Assembly: GCA_964369175.1 (NCBI GenBank)
Contig: CAYJEM010000082.1
Span: forward strand, 1-6,773
Source: Tannockella sp964369175
Lineage (GTDB): Bacteria; Bacillota_I; Bacilli_A; Erysipelotrichales; Coprobacillaceae
Length of the DNA stretch: 6,773 nt
Direction of reading: 5' to 3'
A program made the position numbers and the translations under genes. Below, one piece after another: positions 1-6,708 of this stretch; the first letter of the stretch is position 1, and every line of letters begins with the position of its first letter. The notes beneath the pieces are model-generated. The model had not been told where the DNA came from. It did not search any database and saw only the letters and a list, made by a program, of their open reading frames with translations.

Positions 1-39
1 AACAAAATGAGGCTAATGGAAAAAGTTTTGCCAGTGTGA
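1..39 (+). CDS. C-terminal end of an upstream gene (partial, 12 codons)
   Basis: Reading from base 1, twelve codons give NKMRLMEKVLPV followed by TGA at 37-39. The TGA overlaps the GTG start of the next gene in the sequence GTGA, a common arrangement for translationally coupled operon genes, which supports this being a genuine gene end. The rest lies outside the window. In some related genomes a type I signal peptidase (lepB/sip) precedes rbgA, and a C-terminus with Asn-Lys-Met could follow the terminal WPxN-like motif of that family, but twelve residues are too few to identify it. The product is therefore left unnamed. Confidence 0.45.
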   Translation, partial: NKMRLMEKVLPV

Positions 40-887
40 ACATCTCATGGTTTCCAGGACATATGGCAAAAGCTAGAAGAGAAATCGGTGAAAAAATTAA
101 GTTAATTGATATTGTAGTTGAACTAGTAGATGCAAGAGCACCAAAAGCATCAAAGAATCCAATGTTTAACGAAATCACAAATAATAAACCAAGATTAATT
201 GTAATGACAAAAAAAGACATGGCTGATGATAAAGTTACTGACCAATGGTTAGAATATTACCGTTCATTAGGTCATCATGCAATTTCAGTGAATCTTAAAA
301 ACTTCAATGAATACCAACTAATTATTAAAATATGTAAAGAAATACTAAAAGAAAAATTAGAAAGAGAACAAAAAAAGGGGTTACGTCCACGTGCAATGAG
401 AGCAATGGTATTAGGAATACCAAATGTTGGGAAGTCAACATTTATTAACCGACTTGCAAAACGTAAAGCAACGATTACAGGAAATAGACCGGGAGTTACA
501 AAGGCTCAACAAATCATTCGTGTAGATAAAGATTTTGAATTATTTGATACACCTGGAGTATTATGGCCTAAGTTTGATGATATTCATACTGCTAGAAATA
601 TCGCATTATTAGGTTCAATTAAACAACAAATACTACCATTAGATGAGTTATTTGTTTATGCGATGGAATATCTAGTAACGAACTATCCTGGAATGGTTGA
701 AAACCGTTATCAAGTAAAAGTGGATTTAGATAGTGATTGGGTAGAACCATTATTTGATGATATCGCTAAAAATCGTAAAATCAAACCATTACGTGGGTAT
801 ACAGATTATGACCGTGTTATCGATACATTCTTTACGGAAATATTTGATGGAAGTATTGGGAAAATGACATGGGAAAAACCAGAATAG
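36..887 (+). CDS. rbgA: Ribosome biogenesis GTPase RbgA (YlqF)
   Basis: RbgA is a cytoplasmic GTPase that acts late in 50S subunit assembly; in B. subtilis it is needed for incorporation of late proteins such as uL16. The 283-residue product matches the family length. It shows the circularly permuted order of GTPase motifs: a G4-like TKKD at 58-61, a G5-like region near 84-86, the G1 P-loop GIPNVGKS at 127-134, the G2 Thr in PGVT at 152-155, and G3 DTPG at 171-174. The N-terminal WFPGHMAKARRE block carries His9, the residue assigned to GTP hydrolysis in B. subtilis RbgA. The C-terminal ~100 residues are the RNA-binding helical domain. The start is GTG at 36: it aligns with the known N-terminus, and although the frame is open to base 3 no other start codon lies upstream. 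No good Shine-Dalgarno is present, so initiation probably depends on coupling to the upstream gene. The G4 motif has Thr where Asn is usual. Its 3' end overlaps rnhB by 19 bases. Confidence 0.96.
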   Translation: MNISWFPGHMAKARREIGEKIKLIDIVVELVDARAPKASKNPMFNEITNNKPRLIVMTKKDMADDKVTDQWLEYYRSLGHHAISVNLKNFNEYQLIIKICKEILKEKLEREQKKGLRPRAMRAMVLGIPNVGKSTFINRLAKRKATITGNRPGVTKAQQIIRVDKDFELFDTPGVLWPKFDDIHTARNIALLGSIKQQILPLDELFVYAMEYLVTNYPGMVENRYQVKVDLDSDWVEPLFDDIAKNRKIKPLRGYTDYDRVIDTFFTEIFDGSIGKMTWEKPE

Positions 888-1495
888 AATACGAATCAGA
901 ATATTATAATCAAGGGTATGATTATATAATTGGTGTAGATGAAGCAGGTAGAGGTCCAATGGCAGGTGAGTTAGTTGTTGCTGGAGTTATGTTTGATCGA
1001 TCATTCTATGATGAGCGCATTAATGATTCAAAACAATTATCTTCAAAGAAAAGAAAAGAGTTATATGATATCATTATTGATAATGCTTTAGATTATTATA
1101 TAGAAGTAGTTTCAGTTGAAGATGTTGATAAATTAAATGTTTATCAAGCAAGTCGCACAGGAATGCTTACATGTATTAATAAGATAAAACGTGAAAATAC
1201 TTTTGTACTTTCAGACGCTATGCCTTTAGGAGAGATTGAACATCTATCAATTATCAAAGGAGACCAGTTATCTATGTCAATAGCAGCAGCAAGTATCCTA
1301 GCAAAGTGTACACGTGATACTCTTATGAAACAACACGCAATTACTTACCCAGGTTATGGATTTGAAAAACATAAGGGATATGTAACTAAAAGACATAAAG
1401 AAGCATTAATTGAGTTAGGGGTTACACCAATTCATAGAAAAAGTTTTAAGCCAGTACAAGCAATGTTAGAAGATCAGTTATCATTTGATATCTGA
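869..1495 (+). CDS. rnhB: Ribonuclease HII
   Basis: RNase HII cleaves RNA in RNA-DNA hybrids and starts removal of single ribonucleotides misincorporated in DNA. The 208-residue protein has the family signature GVDEAGRGP at 22-30. By comparison with the E. coli and Thermotoga enzymes, the DEDD active site is Asp24, Glu25, Asp116 (in SDAMP) and Asp132 (in IKGD). The GRG motif at 27-29 and Tyr171 (in HKGY) match the residues that read the RNA-DNA junction. AASILAKCTRD at 140-150 is a further family block. It is close to the E. coli length and lacks the N-terminal extension of about 50 residues found in the B. subtilis protein. After GRGP the sequence is MAGELVVAG, with Glu where Pro is usual. 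The ATG at 869 lies within rbgA (19-base overlap) behind only weak purine-rich sites, which suggests coupled translation. The stop codon lies inside the terminator hairpin. Confidence 0.96.
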   Translation: MGKTRIEYESEYYNQGYDYIIGVDEAGRGPMAGELVVAGVMFDRSFYDERINDSKQLSSKKRKELYDIIIDNALDYYIEVVSVEDVDKLNVYQASRTGMLTCINKIKRENTFVLSDAMPLGEIEHLSIIKGDQLSMSIAAASILAKCTRDTLMKQHAITYPGYGFEKHKGYVTKRHKEALIELGVTPIHRKSFKPVQAMLEDQLSFDI

Positions 1496-1503
1496 TCTTT
1501 TTT
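1471..1503 (+). terminator. Intrinsic terminator formed by the 3' end of rnhB
   Basis: AGATCAG (1471-1477) pairs perfectly with CTGATCT (1492-1498). After one T-T mismatch, TATC (1479-1482) pairs with GATA (1487-1490), leaving an ATTT loop. The hairpin runs straight into a run of six T (1498-1503). The rnhB TGA at 1493-1495 lies in the descending arm, so the terminator uses coding sequence. GC content of the stem is modest, so termination may be partial. This marks the likely end of the rbgA-rnhB transcript. Confidence 0.7.
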
Positions 1504-1538
1504 CAAGCAATCAAACTTGTTGTTAAGTATAGAATAAC

Positions 1539-1554
1539 AAGGAGGTATGTTATG
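1539..1554 (+). promoter_or_regulatory. Strong ribosome binding site and start of dprA
   Basis: AAGGAGG at 1539-1545 stands 6 bases ahead of the ATG at 1552 and fixes the dprA start. The 16-base string AAGGAGGTATGTTATG is identical to the one at the topA start (2369-2384). An out-of-frame ATG at 1547 is not used. Confidence 0.85.
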
Positions 1555-2319
1555 GAACAATATACACTAGAAGATGTATTATTATACTTTTCATATACCT
1601 ATAGTGGTGACTATCAAAAGATATATAATGCATTAGAAAATAAAGTACCAATAAATAACGTTGAATTACAAGAAATTAAAAAGCAGTTAACATGTAAATA
1701 TACAACAATGATGTCTCCTGATTATCCTGAAAGTTTAAAACATATTGAGTACCCACCATTTGTACTATACTATTATGGAAATCTAGATATTATAAATACA
1801 AAGACGATAGGGGTTATTGGTATGCGACTTCCAAGTTGTTATGGTAAAGATGCAACATCCATGTTTGTTCGAGATCTTGTAAAAAAGGACTATACAATTG
1901 TTAGTGGTATGGCATTAGGGATTGATGCGATTGCCCATAATAATGCCATTGATCACTTTGGAAAGACGATAGCAGTACTTGGTAGTGGAATAGATTATTG
2001 TTATCCAAGGAAGAATCGCTTTTTGTATGATATAATAAAAAAAGAGCATTTAGTTGTTAGTGAATATCCTAATAATACAGTTCCCCAAAAATGGAATTTC
2101 CCACGAAGAAATAGAATTATTGCTGGATTAAGTAATGAGTTGCTTGTATGCGAAGCTAAGGAAAAATCTGGTACGATGATAACAGTTGGTTTTGCATTAG
2201 ACCAAGGTAAAAACATATTTTGTATACCTAGTGGAATTGATGGCAATATTGGATGTAATAAATTAATTCAACAAGGAGCTAAGTTAGTAAATAAAATTGA
2301 AGATATTTTAGAACAATAA
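1552..2319 (+). CDS. dprA: DNA-processing protein DprA (Smf), short form
   Basis: DprA binds single-stranded DNA entering by natural transformation and loads RecA on it; the gene is also present in many bacteria not known to be competent. The 255-residue product has a poorly conserved N-terminal part (1-55), then DYPESLKHIEYPPFVLYYYG at 57-76, which matches the family's YPxxL..I.xPPxxLY..G block. The DprA/LOG Rossmann fold follows: VIGMRLPSCYG at 88-98 (usually GSR or GTR), VSGMALGIDAIAH at 117-129, AVLGSGID at 141-148, SEYP at 170-173, FPRRNRIIAGLS at 183-194, and SGTMITVGFALDQGK at 206-220. The protein ends with the fold at GCNKLIQQGAKLVNKIEDILEQ, so the C-terminal winged-helix domain found in many DprA proteins is absent. 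It starts at an ATG behind a strong ribosome site. A terminator precedes it and the intergenic region shows no convincing promoter, so it may depend on read-through. No other competence gene is visible. Confidence 0.94.
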   Translation: MEQYTLEDVLLYFSYTYSGDYQKIYNALENKVPINNVELQEIKKQLTCKYTTMMSPDYPESLKHIEYPPFVLYYYGNLDIINTKTIGVIGMRLPSCYGKDATSMFVRDLVKKDYTIVSGMALGIDAIAHNNAIDHFGKTIAVLGSGIDYCYPRKNRFLYDIIKKEHLVVSEYPNNTVPQKWNFPRRNRIIAGLSNELLVCEAKEKSGTMITVGFALDQGKNIFCIPSGIDGNIGCNKLIQQGAKLVNKIEDILEQ

Positions 2320-2327
2320 TTTAATAG

Positions 2328-2356
2328 TTGACAAATCAAAAAAAACAAATAATAAT
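2328..2356 (+). promoter_or_regulatory. Probable sigma-A-type promoter of topA
   Basis: A perfect -35 box TTGACA at 2328-2333 is followed by a 17-base A-rich spacer and AATAAT at 2351-2356, which matches TATAAT at five of six positions. Transcription would begin near 2362-2364 and leave a leader of about 20 bases that contains the topA ribosome site. The promoter lies 8 bases after the dprA stop, which gives topA its own expression. Supercoiling control of topA promoters is known in other bacteria but cannot be read here. Confidence 0.7.
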
Positions 2357-2368
2357 AAATATTACTAG

Positions 2369-2384
2369 AAGGAGGTATGTTATG
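2369..2384 (+). promoter_or_regulatory. Ribosome binding site that decides the topA start
   Basis: AAGGAGG at 2369-2375 lies 6 bases ahead of the ATG at 2382. The only other in-frame start upstream is the TTG at 2328, which is part of the -35 box and has no ribosome site. Family alignment also begins at MKKKLVIVESPSK. This supports the ATG at 2382. Confidence 0.9.
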
Positions 2385-4484
2385 AAAAAGAAATTAGTAA
2401 TCGTCGAGTCACCTTCAAAATCGAAAACAATAGAGAATTACTTAGGTAAAGATTATATAGTAACGTCTTCTAAAGGACATATTCGTGACTTATCAAAATC
2501 AGGAAAAGAAAGACTTGGGGTTGATGTTGAAAATGACTTCGAACCAAAATATACAATTTCAAAAGAGAAAAAAGAAGTTGTAAAAGAATTAAAAAAACTT
2601 GTAAAAGATGCAAGTACAGTTTATCTTGCAACCGACCCTGACCGAGAGGGAGAAGCAATATCATGGCATTTAGCACAGGTGTTAGATGTTGATATGGATG
2701 AAGATAACCGTGTTATATTTAATGAGGTAACAAAAGATGCAGTAGTTGAAGCACTAGCACACCCTCGTAAAATTGATCAAGATTTAGTGCGTTCTCAAGA
2801 AACACGTAGAGTTTTAGACCGTATTATCGGTTTTAAGTTATCAACACTGTTACAACGTAAAATTAAATCAAAATCAGCTGGACGTGTACAGTCTGTTGCA
2901 CTTCGTTTGATTGTTGAAAAAGAACGTGAAATTGAAGCTTTTGTTCCTGAAGAATATTGGAAGATTAAGGCTGAGTTTGAAAAAGATAATCTAGAATTTG
3001 TTGGAGAACTAACAAAATACAAAAACAAAAAACTTGAAATTAAAAATGAAGAGGAAGCAAATACAGCTTTCAATGCATTAAATAAAGAATTTGTTGTTGA
3101 AAAAATTAAAGAAACAAAACGTAAAAGAGAATCAAAACCACCATTTATAACATCAACCTTACAACAAGAGGCTTCATCAAAGCTTGGTTTTAAAGCAAGA
3201 AGAACAATGTCTATTGCTCAAAAACTATACGAAGGGGTTAACTTAGGAAAAGAAACAGTTGGTTTAATTACATATATGCGTACTGACTCAGTACGTTTAT
3301 CTGAAAGCTTCGTAAATGATGCAAATGACTATATTGGACAAAAATATGGTAAAGAATATGTTGGTAAAGTAAAAGTAAGAAAGAAAACAGAAAATGTTCA
3401 AGATGCTCATGAAGGGATTCGTCCAACAGGAGTAATGAGAACACCTGAAAGTATTAAGGAATATTTAAAACCAGAAGAGTTTAAGTTATATAGCTTAATA
3501 TATGCTCGTGCAATTGCCTCGTTGATGGCACCAGCTACATTTAATGCGACATCACTAACATTAGAAAATAATGGATATCAGTTTGCTTCATCAGGGTCGG
3601 TATTGATTCATGATGGATATTTACGTGTATATGGGCCATATGAAAAACAAACAAATGAATTTTTACCAACACTAGAAGCAAATGAAACATTAGAAAGTAA
3701 AAAAGTTGAAAAAACACAACACTTTACAAAACCACCTGCAAGATACTCTGAAGCAAAACTAATTCGTACAATGGAAGAATTAGGTATTGGTAGACCAAGT
3801 ACTTATGCAAGTATTATTGATACAATTCAATATCGTAACTATGTTGTTTTAGAAGATAAAGCATTTAAGCCAACAGAAGATGGTACCCTTACTAGTGATA
3901 GCTTAGTTAAATATTTTAATGATATTATTAATGTTGAATATACTGCCCAAATGGAAGAAGACTTAGATGGTATTGCAACAAAACATAATACATATGTTGG
4001 GGCACTTTCAAACTTCATGGATTTATTCCAACCGCTATTAGATAATGCATATGATAAAATGGAAGTTATCGCTCCAAAGAAAACAGGAGAAAAATGTCCT
4101 GATTGTGGACATGATTTAGTTGAAAGAAAAGGTCGCTATGGTGTATTTGTGGCTTGTGAAAACTTCCCAGAATGTAAATATGTAAAAAAAGATGAAGTAG
4201 AAAAAATAGAAACTGGAGATAATTGTCCAAATTGTGGAAGTCCAATGATTGAAAAAACTGGACGTTTTGGAAAATTTGAAGCATGTTCAAATTATCCAGA
4301 TTGTAAATATATTAAAAATAATCGTCAAAAACAAGAACCAGTTATGACTGATGAAAAATGTCCAAACTGTGGAAAACCAATTGTTATTAAAAAAGGACGT
4401 TGGGGTGATTTTAAAGCTTGCTCTGATTATCCAAAGTGTAAAACAATTATTAAAGAGAAAAAAGAAAAGAAGAAACAATCGTAG
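2382..4484 (+). CDS. topA: DNA topoisomerase I (type IA)
   Basis: The enzyme relaxes negative supercoils by cutting one DNA strand through a 5'-phosphotyrosine link and passing the other strand. The product has 700 residues, close to the B. subtilis enzyme. The Toprim domain opens at residue 4, with Glu9 in VESPSKSKTI and the metal-binding DPDRE at 85-89. The active-site Tyr298 lies in GLITYMRTDS (294-303), with Arg300 next to it. DAHEGIRPT at 341-349 is the conserved DAHEAIRPT block with Gly replacing Ala. GIGRPSTYASII at 468-479 is another family block. Three C4 zinc ribbons end the protein: Cys572/575/592/598, Cys615/618/635/641 and Cys660/663/680/686, followed by a lysine-rich tail. The gene has its own promoter candidate and a strong ribosome site. 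Its TAG stop lies in a hairpin loop, 30 bases before trmFO. Confidence 0.98.
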   Translation: MKKKLVIVESPSKSKTIENYLGKDYIVTSSKGHIRDLSKSGKERLGVDVENDFEPKYTISKEKKEVVKELKKLVKDASTVYLATDPDREGEAISWHLAQVLDVDMDEDNRVIFNEVTKDAVVEALAHPRKIDQDLVRSQETRRVLDRIIGFKLSTLLQRKIKSKSAGRVQSVALRLIVEKEREIEAFVPEEYWKIKAEFEKDNLEFVGELTKYKNKKLEIKNEEEANTAFNALNKEFVVEKIKETKRKRESKPPFITSTLQQEASSKLGFKARRTMSIAQKLYEGVNLGKETVGLITYMRTDSVRLSESFVNDANDYIGQKYGKEYVGKVKVRKKTENVQDAHEGIRPTGVMRTPESIKEYLKPEEFKLYSLIYARAIASLMAPATFNATSLTLENNGYQFASSGSVLIHDGYLRVYGPYEKQTNEFLPTLEANETLESKKVEKTQHFTKPPARYSEAKLIRTMEELGIGRPSTYASIIDTIQYRNYVVLEDKAFKPTEDGTLTSDSLVKYFNDIINVEYTAQMEEDLDGIATKHNTYVGALSNFMDLFQPLLDNAYDKMEVIAPKKTGEKCPDCGHDLVERKGRYGVFVACENFPECKYVKKDEVEKIETGDNCPNCGSPMIEKTGRFGKFEACSNYPDCKYIKNNRQKQEPVMTDEKCPNCGKPIVIKKGRWGDFKACSDYPKCKTIIKEKKEKKKQS

Positions 4485-4496
4485 TGATTGTTTCTT
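4470..4496 (+). terminator. 11-bp hairpin spanning the topA stop codon (weak or partial terminator)
   Basis: AAGAAACAATC (4470-4480) and GATTGTTTCTT (4486-4496) are perfect inverted repeats around the loop GTAGT, which contains the topA TAG at 4482-4484. The stem is AT-rich and only interrupted T runs follow on the + strand, so full termination is doubtful. It may attenuate read-through into trmFO, or protect the 3' end of the topA message. On the opposite strand the hairpin is followed by a long T-rich stretch, but no gene reads that way here. Confidence 0.45.
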
Positions 4497-4514
4497 ATGC
4501 TTTAAGGAGGCAAT

Positions 4515-5819
4515 ATGAAAGATAAAGTTAATGTAGTTGGTGCTGGTTTAGCAGGAGTAGAAGCAGTATACCAATTAGTAAAAAGAGGATATCCAGTCCG
4601 CTTATATGAAATGCGCCCTAAAAAAATGACACCTGCTCACCATGGTAGTGATTTTGCTGAACTTGTATGTTCTAATTCACTGCGCGCTGATGGCATTGGA
4701 AATGCCGTAGGGGTATTGAAAGCTGAAATGGAAATGATGGATAGTGTAATTATTAAGTTTGCTAGAAAGCATAGTGTTCCAGCTGGCGGGGCTCTTGCAG
4801 TAGACCGTGAAGGGTTTAGTCAAGCGGTAACGACTTTTATTAAAGAGCATCCGTTAGTAGAAGTGATCCATGAGGAAGTAGAAACAATTCCTAATGGTCC
4901 AACAATTATTGCTAGTGGGCCACTTACTAGTGACGCGCTTGCAAGTGATATTGCAAGTAAGCTTGGTAGTGAATATCTGTATTTCTTTGATGCAGCAGCA
5001 CCAATCGTTACAAAGGAAAGTATTGATTTTTCTAAGGCGTATTATAAGTCTAGATATGATAAAGGTGACAGTGAATATATTAATTGTCCAATGACGAAAG
5101 AGGAGTTTGAAAGCTTTTATCGTGAGTTGATAACTGCTGAGGTAGTAAAGCCAAAAGATTTTGAAGAAAAATTCTTTGAAGGATGTATGCCTTTTGAAGA
5201 AATGGCTAGACGCGGTGATCAAACATTACTGTTTGGTCCAATGAAACCAGTAGGGTTGCAAACACCAGATGGCACGCGTCCTTATGCAGTTGTTCAATTA
5301 AGGCAAGATAACGTTCAAGCCTCATTGTATAATATTGTTGGATTTCAAACACATTTAACATGGCCAGAACAAAAACGCATTATTCGTATGATTCCTGGTT
5401 TAGAAAATGTTGAGTTTGTGCGTTTTGGGGTTATGCACCGTAATAGCTTTATTTGTTCACCTAAATATCTAGAAAGTTCATACCGTTTAAAAGGAAGTGA
5501 TAACTTATTTTTTGCTGGGCAAATTACTGGGGTAGAGGGTTATGTTGAATCTGCACAAAGTGGAATGGTTGCTGGTATTAATATGGCAAGACATTTAGAA
5601 GGAAAAGAGCTATTAACATTCCCACCAATTACAGTAATGGGAGCCTTGTCAAATTATATTATTCATGCAAGTGAGACTGATTTTCAACCAATGAAGGCTA
5701 ATTTTGGGATATTACCAGATCTAGCAATTCGTGTAAAAAAGAAAGAACGTAAAGAAGCATATGCTATTCGTGCAATTGATTGTATGAAAGAATTTGTGGA
5801 AGAATATGAACTTGGATAA
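4515..5819 (+). CDS. trmFO: tRNA m5U54 methyltransferase TrmFO (folate/FAD-dependent)
   Basis: TrmFO methylates uridine 54 in the T-loop of tRNA, taking the carbon from 5,10-methylenetetrahydrofolate and reducing it with FADH2. The 434-residue product is one short of the 435 residues of the B. subtilis protein (formerly Gid). GAGLAG at 9-14 is the FAD-binding GxGxxG motif of the N-terminal Rossmann fold. FAELVCSNSLR at 47-57 carries Cys52 and FEGCMP at 221-226 carries Cys224; these correspond to the catalytic Cys53 and Cys226 of B. subtilis. Other family blocks are VPAGGALAVDR (88-98), the DAAAPIV segment (159-165), LFGPMKPVGL (239-248), GFQTHL (276-281) and FAGQITGVEGYVES (333-346). TAAGGAGG at 4503-4510, four bases before the ATG, fixes the start. 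The end overlaps xerC by 14 bases, so the two are probably translated from one message. Confidence 0.97.
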   Translation: MKDKVNVVGAGLAGVEAVYQLVKRGYPVRLYEMRPKKMTPAHHGSDFAELVCSNSLRADGIGNAVGVLKAEMEMMDSVIIKFARKHSVPAGGALAVDREGFSQAVTTFIKEHPLVEVIHEEVETIPNGPTIIASGPLTSDALASDIASKLGSEYLYFFDAAAPIVTKESIDFSKAYYKSRYDKGDSEYINCPMTKEEFESFYRELITAEVVKPKDFEEKFFEGCMPFEEMARRGDQTLLFGPMKPVGLQTPDGTRPYAVVQLRQDNVQASLYNIVGFQTHLTWPEQKRIIRMIPGLENVEFVRFGVMHRNSFICSPKYLESSYRLKGSDNLFFAGQITGVEGYVESAQSGMVAGINMARHLEGKELLTFPPITVMGALSNYIIHASETDFQPMKANFGILPDLAIRVKKKERKEAYAIRAIDCMKEFVEEYELG

Positions 5820-6708
5820 AATTGTAAAAACCTATTTAGAATATCTTTTACATATAAAAAATTACTCTTTAAAAACAGTTGAGTCGTATCAATTTGAAAT
5901 TACTCATTTTCTTGAATTTATGCATGTAGAAGGAATCGATTCCTTTGATGAAATAACATATAAAATCCTACGCGGATATTTACGTGCCTTACATCAACAA
6001 AATTATGCTACATCATCAATTAACCATAAAGTAAGTACACTGCGTTCATTTTATCGCTATTTGGTAAAGCATAAAGTAGTTGTAGAAAATCCATTTCTTT
6101 TGTTAGAGTCGCAAAAACAAATACAAAAAACGCCAGATTTTCTATTTGAAGATGAAATGATAGAATTTTTAGATAGTATCGCATCAGGTGATGATTTAGG
6201 TGTACGTAATAAAGCAATTGTTGAACTAATGTATGCTTCAGGGCTTCGTTGCAATGAAGTTGTATCATTACAAATCAACGATTTAGATTTTCACAATGAA
6301 ATGATACTCATTCATGGAAAAGGTGGTAAAGATCGATATGTACCAATTCATCAATATGCTATTGATTGTATAAACCGATATATGCAAACAGTTCGTCCTA
6401 TACTCTATGCTAAAGCTAGTAATTATCATGATGTATTATTTCTAAATACGAAAGGGATGCCTTTAACAAATCGTGGTTTACAAGATATTATCAAACGTCT
6501 TGCAAAAAACTATAATCCTATCAAACATATTCATCCTCATACAATACGTCATTCTTTTGCGACACATTTACTTAATAACGGAGCTGATCTACGTACGGTA
6601 CAAGAGTTGCTAGGGCATCAAAATATTTCAACAACACAAGTATATACTCATGTAACAAAAGAGCACCTTACAAAAGTGTATGAACAAGCGCATCCACGTA
6701 ATATATAA
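5806..6708 (+). CDS. xerC: Tyrosine recombinase XerC
   Basis: Xer recombinases resolve chromosome dimers at the dif site near the terminus, usually as a XerC/XerD pair. The 300-residue protein has an N-terminal SAM-like core-binding domain (about 1-90) and a C-terminal catalytic domain. The catalytic set is complete: Arg148 in YASGLRCNE, Lys172 in HGKGGKDRY, His245 and Arg248 in HPHTIRHSFATH, His271 in LLGHQN, and the nucleophile Tyr280 in TTQVYTH. XerC is preferred over XerD because of LRSFYRYL (79-86) followed by NPF, and because in B. subtilis this place after trmFO is held by codV (xerC), before clpQY and codY. The tail HVTKEHLTKVYEQAHPR is somewhat XerD-like, so the paralogue call is less sure than the family. 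The ATG at 5806 is chosen, with GGAAG at 5798-5802 just ahead; the in-frame TTG at 5794 would add four residues. It overlaps trmFO by 14 bases. Confidence 0.9.
   Translation: MNLDKIVKTYLEYLLHIKNYSLKTVESYQFEITHFLEFMHVEGIDSFDEITYKILRGYLRALHQQNYATSSINHKVSTLRSFYRYLVKHKVVVENPFLLLESQKQIQKTPDFLFEDEMIEFLDSIASGDDLGVRNKAIVELMYASGLRCNEVVSLQINDLDFHNEMILIHGKGGKDRYVPIHQYAIDCINRYMQTVRPILYAKASNYHDVLFLNTKGMPLTNRGLQDIIKRLAKNYNPIKHIHPHTIRHSFATHLLNNGADLRTVQELLGHQNISTTQVYTHVTKEHLTKVYEQAHPRNI

Noticed and set aside
1528..1535. A -10-like TAGAAT or TATAGA before dprA
   Set aside because: No -35 box lies at a suitable distance, and transcription would begin inside the ribosome binding site of dprA.
2328..2381. N-terminal extension of topoisomerase I from the TTG at 2328
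   Set aside because: The TTG is part of a -35 box, it has no ribosome site, the added residues match nothing in the family, and a strong AAGGAGG precedes the ATG at 2382.
4066..4478. Long antisense reading frames opposite the topA zinc ribbons, and others opposite dprA, trmFO and xerC
   Set aside because: They are low-complexity shadows rich in Phe, Leu and Ile, lack ribosome sites, and lie wholly within well-supported genes on the + strand.
4894..5094. 66-codon + strand frame inside trmFO
   Set aside because: It lies entirely within trmFO, has no ribosome site and its translation resembles no protein family.
5794..5805. TTG start for xerC at 5794
   Set aside because: It adds only four residues, and the ATG at 5806 is a better start codon with GGAAG just upstream. 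The spacing of that site is short, so the choice is not certain.
5794..6708. xerC as the integrase of a mobile element
   Set aside because: It sits in its conserved housekeeping place after trmFO, and no attachment repeats or phage genes are visible.
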